Source of the DNA: Platerodrilus igneus
Taxonomy: Eukaryota > Arthropoda > Insecta > Coleoptera > Lycidae
Direction: 5' to 3'
Assembly: GCA_036346225.1 (NCBI GenBank)
Contig: JARFIW010001469.1
Coordinates: forward strand, 9,580,001 to 9,644,000
DNA: 64,000 nt
Positions 44,808 through 55,060 of this stretch are shown here, in pieces; the stretch's first letter is position 1; the number at the start of each line of letters is the position of its first letter. Below the pieces are notes generated by a model that searched no databases, was not told the DNA's origin, and saw only the letters and a list, made by a program, of their open reading frames with translations. The position numbers and the translations under genes are program-made.

Positions 44808-45527
44808 TGTTACATGCCAAAGTGGCACTAAACATTGTTTTTAGTTTAATTTTGATGTGCGGAAGTTTCGCGCCATAAATTCAAAAGACTCGGTGCGCGT
44901 ATTTCCGTCACGTCAAAAGTGGGTTGGACAAATAATTTCGCGCCGACGCGTGAAAGAAGGAAAGTGTTTCCGTGAGACGCTGTAACGTGGTTTTTTTGCC
45001 TGAAACTTCGAGTGCAGTGGACGTTTTCGGTAACGTATCGTTATCTTTATTTATGTAGACTTCCTTGCCTTTGTTTATCTTGTCTGTCAACCTTATAGCT
45101 GTTTCCTTGTCGATCCCTACATAGGTAGAGATAAATTGTAGCAGCCTAGGGAGAACCGGAGGCCACGACCCTAGATGAACGAGTCCTGGTTGCAACTGCG
45201 ACTGCCGGAACTGGTCCGAGCGCTTTGGAAAAGCGTTGGGCGTACCCTCCAGCAATTATCTAAAAGGGGCCATCAGCAGCCCCTTTGGACGTGCTGACGC
45301 CATCTTTATCTATCTCGAAGGACGCTTGGCGTACTTCGTGGAAATCTGGACCTATTATGTGAGTACCTTATTGACATAATTGTTGCTAATTTAATTTATA
45401 TATTGCGTAATTAAAATTGCTGATTGGGTGACGTCACTGACATCTGTATAAGATTAGCGCTACCAACTGCTGTGGTTTCTAGTAAACCGCGCTTGCGGTG
45501 TTGTATTTACGACTTTTAAATTGCAAG
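44808..45527. repeat. right LTR of the 6.6-kb element
   Basis: 720 bp. It is the same as the left LTR apart from two small deletions (near 44960 and near 45442) and a few substitutions. Confidence 0.85.
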
Positions 45528-46222
45528 AAGATAACACATAAGGAATTCACAAAATCAATTAAAACCTTAAAAGAGCATTGTAAAGAACTCTCTAATCGGA
45601 ATTTAAATGATTGAAAATAACACTATATTTGAGATATACGTAAATTTATCAAAAAATAAGATAAAAAGTAGGTACCACCAAAAGAGTCAACAAAATCAAG
45701 ACAATAAACCGAAGTCCAGGAAACAATATCGTAAAGAACCATCTCATCGGAATCTGAATAAGGATAGAAAATGATTCCAAATTTGACAAGTAATTTGACA
45801 ATTTTATAGCTACAATGATTCGATATATGAAAACAAGACGTATCAATAGGCCCGTAGTCAGAAGGCTCAGCCCCCTGACCTATGTTTGTACTCCCCCTGG
45901 CTCACTGGCCTAGATGTTTTGATTTTATGCGTTAAAAATAGCACTACTAATACATGACCGGATTTTTAAAATCGCTTGCACTTTTTTTCTAGAGTAGACC
46001 AGCTGTAACCTAGAACACTGTATGTCGAATTATTTTTCTTGCTTTCGTTTACTTAAGAATTTTAGTTTACAAAAAAATCCGTGTATTGTTTGTAGGCTTC
46101 CTTCATGTATTACAAGGGTTTAATGTATAGGTGCGTATCAAAAAGTTGCTTATTATGCACTTCCACAATGCATAATGCAAGTAACGTTCTACTTAAAATC
46201 AAACTATGCGGCAATACAATAT

Positions 46223-46632
46223 TGAAGCGGGCTACTGCTACCGCGTTTCTTTAATTCAAAACAAGTAATAATAAAGCTCTTTATTACTCACTGTTCACAA
46301 GTCCAATTAACAGTGTAAGCCTTATTTATAGATGTTTTCAGTCCACTTAACAATGAAGCACTATTACACTACTGAATTTACAAGCACTAATATCTTCTTA
46401 AACTAACTTCTTTACCATAGGTCCATTAACAACACTAACACAACTATTATTCAATCCAAGCTCTATCTATTTATGTATACTACAAGCTGCATGTACATTA
46501 GACACGTTTAGCTCATATAACATTTATGTATATATACGCTTAGGCTTCCAAAAAGCTCAACTACATTCACTATACACGATATAATTTATATACGACATTC
46601 TTATGTGGACTAACTCTTACATTCATAAGCGG

Positions 46633-46676
<44 letters not shown>

Positions 46677-46794
46677 AAATTAAAGACATGACTCATTATC
46701 TAGTAATTTCTAGAAGAATTCTGGAATGCTTGAGAATATGATGTGCCTCGGGCGTTTGTATGTTTGACGGGTTGCCTAATAGTGGATCGCAACA
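46223..46794. mobile_element. solo LTR, 572 bp, ATAT target duplication
   Basis: It runs from TGAAGCGGGCTACTGCTACC to AGTGGATCGCAACA, with ATAT at 46219-46222 and 46795-46798. Copy 1 at about 29140 reads ACAATATGAAAAT without it. It is homologous to 37704-38236 and contains a (TA)n run at 46636-46672. Confidence 0.85.
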
Positions 46795-46898
46795 ATATAA
46801 AAATTTAAATACTAAATGTTATTAAAGAAATAAATGCTTTACACACCTAGGTAGTGGTAGTGTCGTAATTAAAACCTGCAGATATTGCAGTAATTTTA

Positions 46899-47345
46899 TT
46901 AAATCTTTATCTTACTGCTTAAATATTCTGTCAATAATTCTTTAGATTCATCATGAATTTTAACCTGTAAATATGCATTACGTAAATCAATTTTACAAAA
47001 AATAGCATAGCCATGAAAAGAATTTAACAATTCTTCGACTACGGGCAATGGATATTGCACTATATCTATACACTGATTAACTTTTTGTAAATCTGCACAT
47101 AATCGCAACTTTCCATTCTTACGTGTAACACATATCAACGGACTGGCCCATGGGCTAGTGTCAGACGTAACTTTACTTATAATTCCTTGCTTAACTAAAT
47201 TGTTAATTTCTGTAGTAACTTTATCTTTTAAACTGTATGGAACATTATAAGCTTTTTGAAAAACTGGTTGAGCATTATCTTTTGTAGCTATGCTAACTTC
47301 AAAAGATTCTACAGGCTCAAAATTTTCAACATTAAAAACTTTTTA
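46899..47345 (-). pseudogene. gypsy-type reverse transcriptase fragment
   Basis: The minus strand reads SDTSPWASPLICVTRKNGKL, then NQCIDIVQYPLPVVEELL and KIDLRNAYLQVKI. This is the RT N-terminus up to motif A (Asp in K-I-D-L), as in Ty3/gypsy Pol. It stops at the border of the duplicated segment (about 46932). It lies on the same strand as the gag at 50821-51590 and could be pol of the same element. Confidence 0.75.
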
Positions 47346-47365
47346 AAATTTCGACAATAGAACTT

Positions 47366-47872
47366 TTGTTTTGCTTTTGTTTTGCTGAACCCTTTAAATT
47401 TTACACGCGACGTCAACAAAAAGATGAATCAATCAAAGACTTTATTGTTAGCTTAAAGAAGTTATCAAACACGTGTAATTTTGACGAATTTTTAAATTAT
47501 GCCCTCAGGGATATTTTAATTGCTGGTATAGGAGACGAATCCATGGTTCGTTAACTTCTTTCAGAACCCAAGTTGGATTTTGAAAAAGCTCAGAAATTAT
47601 GCATTGACATGGAGTTGATAAAAATGCAAAGTCAAGTTTTTCAAGAGGTATCAAGTTCAAATGTTAGTAAGGTTTCGAAAGTGAACGCAAAGTCCAGTTA
47701 CGTTCCTGCAGTTGTTCAACATCCGTTGAAAAATTTTACAGGTCCCACCCTTACAAAAACAAAAGTTGTTTGTACAAAATGCAATCGCAATCACCGTGTG
47801 TCAGAATGTCCTCGAAATAAATGGAGATGTTTTGTTTGTAATCAATATGGGCATACTGCTAAAGACTAGGTG
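47366..47872 (+). pseudogene. gag: gypsy gag with zinc knuckles, left arm of palindrome
   Basis: Frames 47366-47554 and 47573-47869 encode the Gag C-terminal half: FYTRRQQKDESIKDFIVSLK (capsid), MDFEKAQKLCIDMELIKMQS, then two knuckle motifs (CTKCNRNHRVSEC and CFVCNQYGHTAKD). A TAG follows where the last Cys of the second knuckle would be. An in-frame TAA at 47552-47554 breaks the capsid. The same sequence runs inverted at 50821-51393. Confidence 0.8.
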
Positions 47873-49460
47873 CGTAAAGTTAGCGGAATAATGTCGGCAG
47901 GAATAATTTTAATTGGAGTAATTGTTAGTGCTTCGATAGTGCTTTTTAGTGCCCAAATATGAAAGTCAGCGGACTATTCAAACAATAGTTATAAGCAGTT
48001 AAAGTTATTCGACCAACTTTACGCCTGGCGGAAAAGTGAAGGCAGGAATAATTGTAGCAGGTGTAATGGTTAGTTCTTCGTTAGTGCTCTTTAGTGCCCA
48101 AATAAGAATGCCAGCGGACTACTCCAAAAATAGTTATATGCAGTTAAAGTTATTCCGCCAACTTTACGCCTGGCGGAAAAGTGAAGGCAGGAATAATTGT
48201 AGCAGGTGTAATTGTTAGTGCTTCGTTAGTGCTCTTTAATGCCCAAATAAGAATGCCAGCGGACTACTCAAAAAATAGTTATATGCAGTTAAAGTTATTC
48301 GGTCATCTTCACACCTGGCGGAAACGTGAAGGCAGGAATAATTGTAGCAAGTGTAATTGTTAGTGCTTCGTTAGTGTTCTTTAGTGCCCAAATAAGAATG
48401 CCAGCGGACTACTAAAAAATAGTTATACGCAGTTAAAGTTATTCCGCCAACTTCACGCCTGGTGGAAAAGTGAAGGCAGGAATAATTGTAGTATGTGTAA
48501 TGGTTAGTGCTTCATTAGTGCTCTTTAGGACCCAATGCTTCGTTAGTGTTCTTTAGTGCCCAAATAAGAATAATTATAATTATAATTATAATAATAATTA
48601 TATGCAGTTAAAGTTATTCCACCAACTTCACGCCTGTCGGAAAAGTGTAGGCAGGAATAATTGTAGCAGGTGTAATGGTTAGTGCTTCGTTAGTGCTCTT
48701 TAGTGCTCAAATAAAAATGTCAGCGGACTACTCCAAAAAAAGTTATATGCAGTTAAAGTTATTCCGCCAACTTCACGTCTGGCGGAAAAGTTAAGGCAGG
48801 AATAATTGTAGCAGATGTAATGGTTAGTGCTTTGTTAGTGCTCTTTAGTGCCCAAATAAGAATGCCAGCGGACTACTCCAAAAATAGTTATATGCAGTTA
48901 AAGTTATTCGGTCATCTTCACACCTGGCGGAAACGTGAAGGCAGGAATAATTGTAGCAAGTGTAATGGTTAGTGCTTCGTTAGTGCTCTTTAGTGCCCAA
49001 ATAAGAATGCCAGGGAACTACTCAAAAAATAGTTGTATGCAGTTAAAGCTATCCCGCCAACTTCACGCCTGGCGGAAAAGTGTAGGCAGGAATAATTCTG
49101 GCAGGTGTATTAGTTGGTGCTTTGTTAGTGCTCTTTAGTGTTCAAATATGAATACTAGCAGACTACTCAAAAAATAGTTATATGTAGTTAAAGTGATTCC
49201 GCCAACTTCACGCCTGGCGGAAAAGTGAAGTGTCGGCAAGAATGATTGTAGCAGGTGTAATAGTTAGTGCTTCGTTATTGCTCTTTAGTACCCAAAAAAT
49301 AGTTATATGCAGTTAAAGTTATTCCGCCAACTTCACGCCTGACAGAAAAGTGTTGTCAGGAATGATTGTAGCGGGTGTAATGGTTTGTGCTTCTTTAGTA
49401 CTTTTCAGTGTTCAAGTATGAATGCCAGCGGACTACTCAAAAAATAATTATATGCAGTTA
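47873..49460 (+). repeat. 145-bp tandem array, about 11 copies, left arm
   Basis: The unit starts GTGAAGGCAGGAATAATTGT and ends GCCTGGCGGAAAA; typical spacing is exactly 145 bp (48036, 48181, 48326). Each unit holds a perfect 8-bp inverted repeat TTCCGCCA..TGGCGGAA and, overlapping it, CTTCAC..GTGAAG, so two hairpins compete. Many units contain a roughly 60-codon open frame with a hydrophobic N-terminus (GIIVAGVIVSASLVLFSAQ). Because 145 is not a multiple of three, each frame ends in the next unit. An (AATTAT)n patch interrupts the array at about 48571-48600. Confidence 0.9.
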
Positions 49461-50044
49461 ATGACACCGTATTCAATAACCATTGTATTACATAATGACA
49501 TTCCTAGGTACCTGGCAGGCATCGCTTACGTGTTGATTAGGATTGTGCATCTCCTTATTCAAAAATAGCAATAGTAGTTAATAGTAGATTAGCAGGCTGA
49601 GATAAAATTATGCATTGTAGGATTTCTAAAATAAAACAGTGACTCTATAATTCAAATCTCTTATATAGTATAGCAGATTTAAAACTCACAGAACTGCTGT
49701 GTGGAAACTTATTTATTTTGTGTTATACCTAATCGCATGATTAACCATATACATAAATTCAACTTAAAATAGCAAAATTTCTTCTCAAATTGAAAAAAAA
49801 ATTAAATCTTAATACTACAAATTGGCTTGATATCAAGTACTATAAAACAAATATTCGTTTCTCGCCACCTATAGGTACAAATGATTTAAACAATGGTTCC
49901 TACCACAACCTCCATCTACTATATATGGTTTATAGTTTAAAGCAAAATGTCTTTGAATAGACCCTTAAGAATTGTTTTTAACACCTATTTGGGAAAGTCG
50001 CTGACCTTCATATACTTAATGTAATCTGTACTAACATAGCACTA
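49461..50044. other. unique spacer between the two inverted arrays
   Basis: About 580 bp of AT-rich DNA without a gene. It contains a small inverted pair around CACATAATAA-type words but no recognisable element end. Confidence 0.6.
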
Positions 50045-50820
50045 ACCATTACGTCGGCTAAATTTATTCCTGCCCTCACTTTTTCGCCAGGCGTGAAGTA
50101 GCCGAAATAACTATAACTATTTTTCGAGCAGTCCGCTGGCATTCATATTTCGGTACTAAAGAGCACTAACGAAGCACTAACCATTACACCTGCTACAATC
50201 ATTCCTGCCGACACTTCACTTTTCCGCCAGGCGTGAAAGTAACGGAATAACTTTAACTGCATATAACTATTTTTTGAGTAGTTCGCTGGCATTCAGATTT
50301 GGGCACTAAAGAGCACTGACGAAGCACTAACTATTACACCTGCTAGAATTATTCCTGCCTTCACTTTTCCGCCAGGCGTGAAGTTGGCGGAATAACTTTA
50401 ACTGCGTATAACTATTTTTTGAGTAGTCCGCTGGCATTCTTATTTGGGCACTAAAGAGCACTAACGAAGCACTAACAATTACACCTGCTACAATTATTCC
50501 TGCCTTCACTTTTCCGCCAGGCGTGAAGTTGGCGGAATAACTTTAACTGCGTATAACTATTTTTTGAGTAGCCCACTGGCATTCTTATTGGGGCACTAAA
50601 AAACACTAACAAAGCACTAACAATTACACCTGCTACAATTATTCCTGCCTTCACTTTTCCGCCAGGCGTGAAGTTGGTCGAATAACTTTAACTGCTTATA
50701 ACTATTGTTTGAATAGTCCGCTGACTTTCATATTTGGGCACTAAAAAGCACTAACGAAGCACTAACAATTACTCCAATTAAAATTATTCCTGCCGACATT
50801 ATTCCGCTAACTTTACGCAC
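50045..50820 (-). repeat. 145-bp tandem array, about six copies, right arm (inverted)
   Basis: The reverse complement of the units at 47873-49460, with the same 145-bp spacing (50327, 50472). It joins gag at exactly the same base as the left arm (AAAGACTAGGTGCGTAAAGT). Confidence 0.9.
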
Positions 50821-51590
50821 CTAGTCTTTAGCAGTATGCCCATATTGATTACAAACAAAACATCTCCATTTATTTCGAGGACATTCTGACACACTGTGAT
50901 TGCGATAGCATTTTGAACAAACAACTTTTGTTTTTGTAAGGGTGGGACCTGTAAAATTTTTCAACGGATGTTGAACAACTGCAAGAACGTAACTGGACTT
51001 TGCGTTCACTTTCGAAACCTTACTAACATTTGAACTTGATACCTCTTGAAAAACTTGACTTTGCATTTTTATCAACTCCATGTCAATGCATAATTTCTGA
51101 GCTTTTTCAAAATCCAACTTGGGTTCTGAAAGAAGTTAACGAACCATGGATTCGTCTCCTATACCAGCAATTAAAATATCCCTGAGGGCATAATTTAAAA
51201 ATTCGCCAAAATTACACGTGTTTGATAACTTCTTTAAGCTAACAATAAAGTCTTTGATTGATTCATCTTTTTGTTGACGTCGCGTGTAAAATTTAAAGCG
51301 TTCAGCTATTTCTAATTGCTGTGGAGCATAATGTTTTTTAAGCTCTTCAACTAACTCACGAAACGTTTTATTTTTAGGTTCCACGGGAACCATCAGATTT
51401 TTCAGTACACCTTAGATTTCTGGACCGATTACCACTAACAGTGTAGCAACCTTTTCTGTCTCGTTTGTGTAACTAACCTCAAAAACAGTTCCAGCCGCTC
51501 CAAATAATTTTGGAACGGTTCATTCTTCCCTGTGGAACAGCTACATTATAACGGTTTCCATTTCTGTCGTTTTTATCCATTTCCAATATT
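50821..51590 (-). pseudogene. gag: gypsy gag, right arm of palindrome
   Basis: On the minus strand the Gag starts near ATG 51584 (MDKNDRNGNRYNVAVPQGRM). It is frameshifted and stopped in the next 170 bases, is open again at 51136-51393 (EELKKHYAPQQLEIAERFKF and the shared capsid segment), then 50821-51117 with the knuckle region (CSKCYRNHSVSEC; CFVCNQYGHTAKD). It is nearly identical to the left arm where they overlap. Its leader and LTR follow at 51591-51982. Confidence 0.8.
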
Positions 51591-51788
51591 TAATAAACTT
51601 ATTAAACTGGTGTGATATTAATTACACTAAATCATTCAACCAAAACAGACTGTTTTTAACTCGTTAAAAAAAGTGTTCTTTTTCCGAACCAACAAAAACC
51701 AGAACGTGCATTCAACTGATCTTGACCGCGAACGTTACAATCAAGATTTTTTGCACTCACGTGGATTACTAAACCGACTCGTCGCCAA
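51591..51788 (-). other. untranslated leader with primer-binding site
   Basis: On the minus strand TTGGCGACGAGTCGGTTTAG stands next to the LTR end, as a gypsy-type tRNA primer site, followed by about 190 bases to the gag ATG. Confidence 0.6.
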
Positions 51789-51982
51789 TGTTATGTTATT
51801 ACTTGGGATATTATTAATTAACAGCCATTAATAATAAAAACATAGTTGTAATAACTTTATACACTTTAGTGTACAACGCCTGGTCACACAACAATTCTTA
51901 ATCCTACTCCTAATCATAATGTCCCCGTTTTACGAACTGTCGTAAAACCCTAGCTTGCGCTCTCCCCACTCTATGCATAACA
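51789..51982 (-). repeat. 194-bp LTR of the gypsy element
   Basis: On the minus strand it runs from TGTTATGCATAGAGTGGGG to AGTAATAACATAACA, with inverted TGTTAT/ATAACA ends. An AGTGTATAAAGTTA lies inside as a possible TATA element. The exact 3' border could be 5 bases shorter because of a direct ATAACA repeat. Confidence 0.65.
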
Positions 51983-52019
51983 ATAACAACTAAACTATTT
52001 ATCCTAAAGACAAAAATGG

Positions 52020-52382
52020 TAAGGTTTTCGGAAGGAGTGGTTTCAAAAATTCGAATGGTTTGAGTTTTCTAGTATCACTGACACTGCCTACGGTTACGCG
52101 TGTAGACAGTTCAAATCAGCTGACTTAAAAGAAAATACTTTGGAACTACTGGCTTTGATAAATGGGAACATGACAGCTCGAAAGGTTTTCCTAAGCACGC
52201 AGCCTCTACATCTCACATTCAGGCCATGACAAAATGGGGAGAAAGACAATGTCGCCAGGCGTTAGGTGTATCAGTTTCTACGCTACCAAATATGGATGTT
52301 TTGGAACGAAATAGATATTATATAATTTTTATAGCCGAAATCATTCAACTGTTGGTCGTAAATGAGCTACCAGTGCGGTACT
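52020..52382 (+). pseudogene. hAT/ZMYM-type transposase, N-terminal TTF zinc-finger region
   Basis: Frames read WFQKFEWFEFSSITDTAYGY with ACRQF (first Cys of the finger), then after a frameshift at about 52140 KWEHDSSKGFPKHAASTSHI and VLERNRYYIIFIAEIIQLLV. This matches the TTF-type finger and the following helical region of ZMYM1/ZNF862-like hAT proteins. The gene continues at 54560-55060; the gap was filled by later insertions. Confidence 0.7.
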
Positions 52383-52552
52383 TATGATATAACAGAACAC
52401 GAATTAAAAGTAAATATTATAATGACATTTTGCACGACCAAAGCCACGGTACTGCAATGTGGACGCTTATAGTTTATTGTTACCGTCAATAAATATAATA
52501 AGGCATCGCCAGATTGGAGTGGCCCGCCATCTTTTTTATCAACACATAGGGG
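52383..52552. other. short unassigned spacer
   Basis: AT-rich sequence between the hAT relic and the first SINE; no gene. Confidence 0.4.
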
Positions 52553-52862
52553 GTTTACCTTACATGTGATTTTCCATTGCTCCACCCGAAGGTACTACAT
52601 TAGCAAGGAAGCGAGTTTTTTTTACCTGGAAAATTTGTAATTTTGCCAAACCCTTGCTGTTCCAAGCAAGGTAGGGATCTTTAACGTGTGTAACAACACT
52701 CACACACGGGACCTTTATTTTACCTCTCATCTGAACGAGGGTGTATTTTTGTGAAAAATGCTCGCCTAACATTTTTCAAGCGGACCATGTCGAGATTCGA
52801 ACCCGGGACCTTGGGCGTAGTAGTCACACACATAGCACTACGCCACGGAGCCGCCTATAGGG
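52553..52862 (-). mobile_element. tRNA-derived SINE, complete head
   Basis: The minus strand starts GGCGGCTCCGTGGCGTAGTG (A-box at 52835-52845), with B-box GGGTTCGAATC at 52793-52803, 32 bases apart. The body contains GTTAGGCGAGCATTTTTCAC, GATCCCTACCTTGCTTGGAA and ACCTTCGGGTGGAGCAATGG, ending ATGTAAGGTAA. It is the best copy of the family in the window. Confidence 0.8.
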
Positions 52863-53113
52863 TTTACCGTTCATTTATATATTTCCAATGCTTTACCCGA
52901 AGGTACTACATTGGCCAGGAGGCGAGTTTTTTGTTGCCTGGAAATTTAGAATTTTGCCGAACCCTTGCCGTTCCAGGCAAGGTAGGGATCTTTAACGTGC
53001 GTGACAACACTTACACACGGGACCTCCATTTAACCTCTCATCCGAACGAGGGCGTAATTTTTGTGAAAAATGCTCACCTGCCATTTTTCAAGCAGTCGGC
53101 CGTGTCGAGATAG
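52863..53113 (-). mobile_element. second SINE copy, tRNA head lost
   Basis: The same body on the same strand (CATTTTTCACAAAAATTACG, GATCCCTACCTTGCCTGGAA, ACCTTCGGGTAAAGC), immediately beyond the first copy. The head is truncated. The plus-strand frame at 52751-53113 only spans the two SINEs. Confidence 0.75.
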
Positions 53114-53256
53114 GGGGTTTACCGCTTAATTAAATAACTAATCAAAATTCTATTTAGCAAGTTTTGTAAATCACGATTTTTTGAAGTAATTTGATAACAA
53201 GTCCGTGTGAGGTGGAGTTAAATTACGTTAGGTAATAGTAATAAGTATTTTTAGGA

Positions 53257-54571
53257 ATTTATTACCAGCATGGTTAAGTAGGCCAAATTTAAACGCAGTT
53301 TGTAAATAAGGAAATAATATTAGGACGTTAGGTAGAAAACTGGATCTTAACACATCAGTAAGGGTGTTTTAAAAGGAAATTGCTAGGGTAAGAGTACCCC
53401 AGGGTTCTTTATGAACATTTTAAAGCTCCAAAAAGCATAACAAAGAACCACAAGTGTATATATACTAGCGTGTATTCAATTTGATTATGATTACATTTTG
53501 AGTATCAAATAGAGTGGCGAGAAACTATTCGCTAATAGTTTCTGATTAGAATATTAGAGTTAAATAAGTTTTTATCTCGCGGAAATCCTCGAGAGTATAC
53601 AAAGGATTATTAAATTTTGTTGACTGTATCGAGATCGGTACAGTTCGATTTTAAAGCGATTTGTCATCCAAATTGTATAGTAACTCAGCAACCCAAGGTG
53701 TTGCTAATTGAATAAATTGTGGGCGCGATTAACGGTCCAGGTAAACTGATTTCGCCAAATCAGATTGGGGGAGTGCGTATTGTAAAGCATCAAATAACCC
53801 CGTTGGGTTCAAAGTCAATGTACTGAAAGTAAAAATATTTGTTGAACCTGAATAAATACCGCTATTCCGACGAAGCAAACCTGCGGTGTGATCTTTAGCA
53901 GGTAGTTGTTGGTATAGCCACTATATACATTATTAGAGTAGAAAGTGAGAGTGTTTCGTGCAAGTAAAATAATATACTCAGATATTGCGGGTATATTACA
54001 ACCAACGGTGTCATCACATGAACTAGAACATCGACCCGCACCACAGAATTTATAGCTGTTCCTCTACACATCGTCGGTGTTAAAAAGCGTAGTTTTAATG
54101 TTGAATTGATCCTTAATGCGATTTATGACATACCTGTCTGTAATATACAAGATAACTAGGTTAAGAGTATTTAGTTAGAGGATTAGGTACTAATAGAAAT
54201 AGATACGTTGTGTATTTTGTTTACATCATAGTAAAGAAGTTGCTTGTAAAATGTTGTTTTTCTAAATAATTTTAAATACAGTTAGGTAAAAGCTTGTAAG
54301 TAGCTCACTGACAAGTACTGGAAGTCAGGGTAAAGCTTTAAAGGGTGAAATTCTGAAAGGTTTCAAGGGGTTAGAAGAATTCCTTACCGTGTTTAACAAG
54401 GGATAATTATTATCTTTTCGAATACTCTGTTGCACGATTAATTTATAAAAGAAAGAGTAGAAAGACTCAAGAGCTTGGTTTAATTGAACTGTAGGTACCT
54501 GTTTTAGGCGGTGGTTTGTCACCGATACAAATAAAACAAACAAATATTAAATTAAGGAAAATATTACAAGA
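53257..54571 (+). repeat. 1.3-kb LTR/leader-like dispersed repeat, copy 2
   Basis: Full-length match to 33819-35145, with a TATA-like TATATATAC at about 53456 and AATAAAT at about 53850. It sits inside the hAT relic, so it inserted there. No gag, pol or env follows this copy. Confidence 0.65.
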
Positions 54572-55060
54572 GACTATTCAATAACATTTTTAAATTACTT
54601 GAACGCCATCGACAAATACCAAAAAAATTCGACCTATTTATCACTAGAAATCCAAAATGACATTACTGAAATTATGGCGGAATGTGTAAAGGAGAATAGC
54701 GCAGATGATATAAAATCAGCAGTTGTACCATGGTTTACTCTCTTAGTAGATGGAACTAAAAATAAAAATAACCGAAAAAATGTGGGCATCGGAAATCGAT
54801 ATGTAGAAGAGGGTAAACTGTTTGAATTAATTTTATGCATTAAAACTACTGAAAATTTAAATGCAGACGCTTTTACGTCTTAACTTTAAATGCATTAAGA
54901 GAATGTGGACTAGCTACTGAACACCTGCGTAGTCAGTGTTACGATAGAGACTCTGTAATGAGTGGGAAAAGGTGAGGCGTTCAAGCAATTATCCAAAGAA
55001 ATTTTAAACGGGAAAATACCCTATGTACATTGCTACAACTACAAACTGAACGGATGGAAC
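54560..55060 (+). pseudogene. hAT/ZMYM-type transposase, middle region
   Basis: The frame 54599-54883 reads STYLSLEIQNDITEIMAECV, then VPWFTLLVDGTKNKNNRKNV (the first catalytic Asp region in LLVDGT). A frameshift then leads to LRECGLATEHLRSQCYDRDS and VMSG (the C-Y-D-G-A-type second motif, here D-R-D). It is cut at about 55050 by the RTE copy. With 52020-52382 and the C-terminal relics it outlines one family. Confidence 0.75.

Larger units (their letters stand above)
38954..45527. mobile_element. 6.6-kb LTR retrotransposon with almost no coding capacity
   Basis: It has two LTRs (38954-39697 and 44808-45527) and an AAGAT target duplication on both sides (38949-38953, 45528-45532). Copy 1 of the duplication has a single AAGAT (GTGGAAGATAACAC). 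A primer-binding-like TGGCGCCCTCAACGTGCGAG follows the left LTR. The 5.1-kb interior holds only an RNase H scrap, tandem repeats and AT-rich DNA, so it was probably mobilised in trans. The LTRs are very similar, with two small indels and few substitutions, so the insertion is fairly young and later than the duplication. Confidence 0.85.
37449..46932 (+). repeat. segmental duplication, copy 2, with three nested insertions
   Basis: Matches 27487-29279 in three pieces: 37449-37703, 38237-38953 and 45528-46932 (the last itself interrupted by 46223-46794). The insertions are two related solo LTRs and one 6.6-kb LTR element. Each has a target duplication that can be verified against copy 1. Confidence 0.85.

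Noticed and set aside
47873..50820. Considered a CRISPR-like array because of regular 145-bp spacing and inverted repeats.
   Set aside because: The whole unit is repeated, without unique spacers, in a eukaryotic genome; it is an ordinary tandem repeat.
52751..53113. 120-codon plus-strand frame.
   Set aside because: It spans two SINE copies in antisense and includes the reversed tRNA head.
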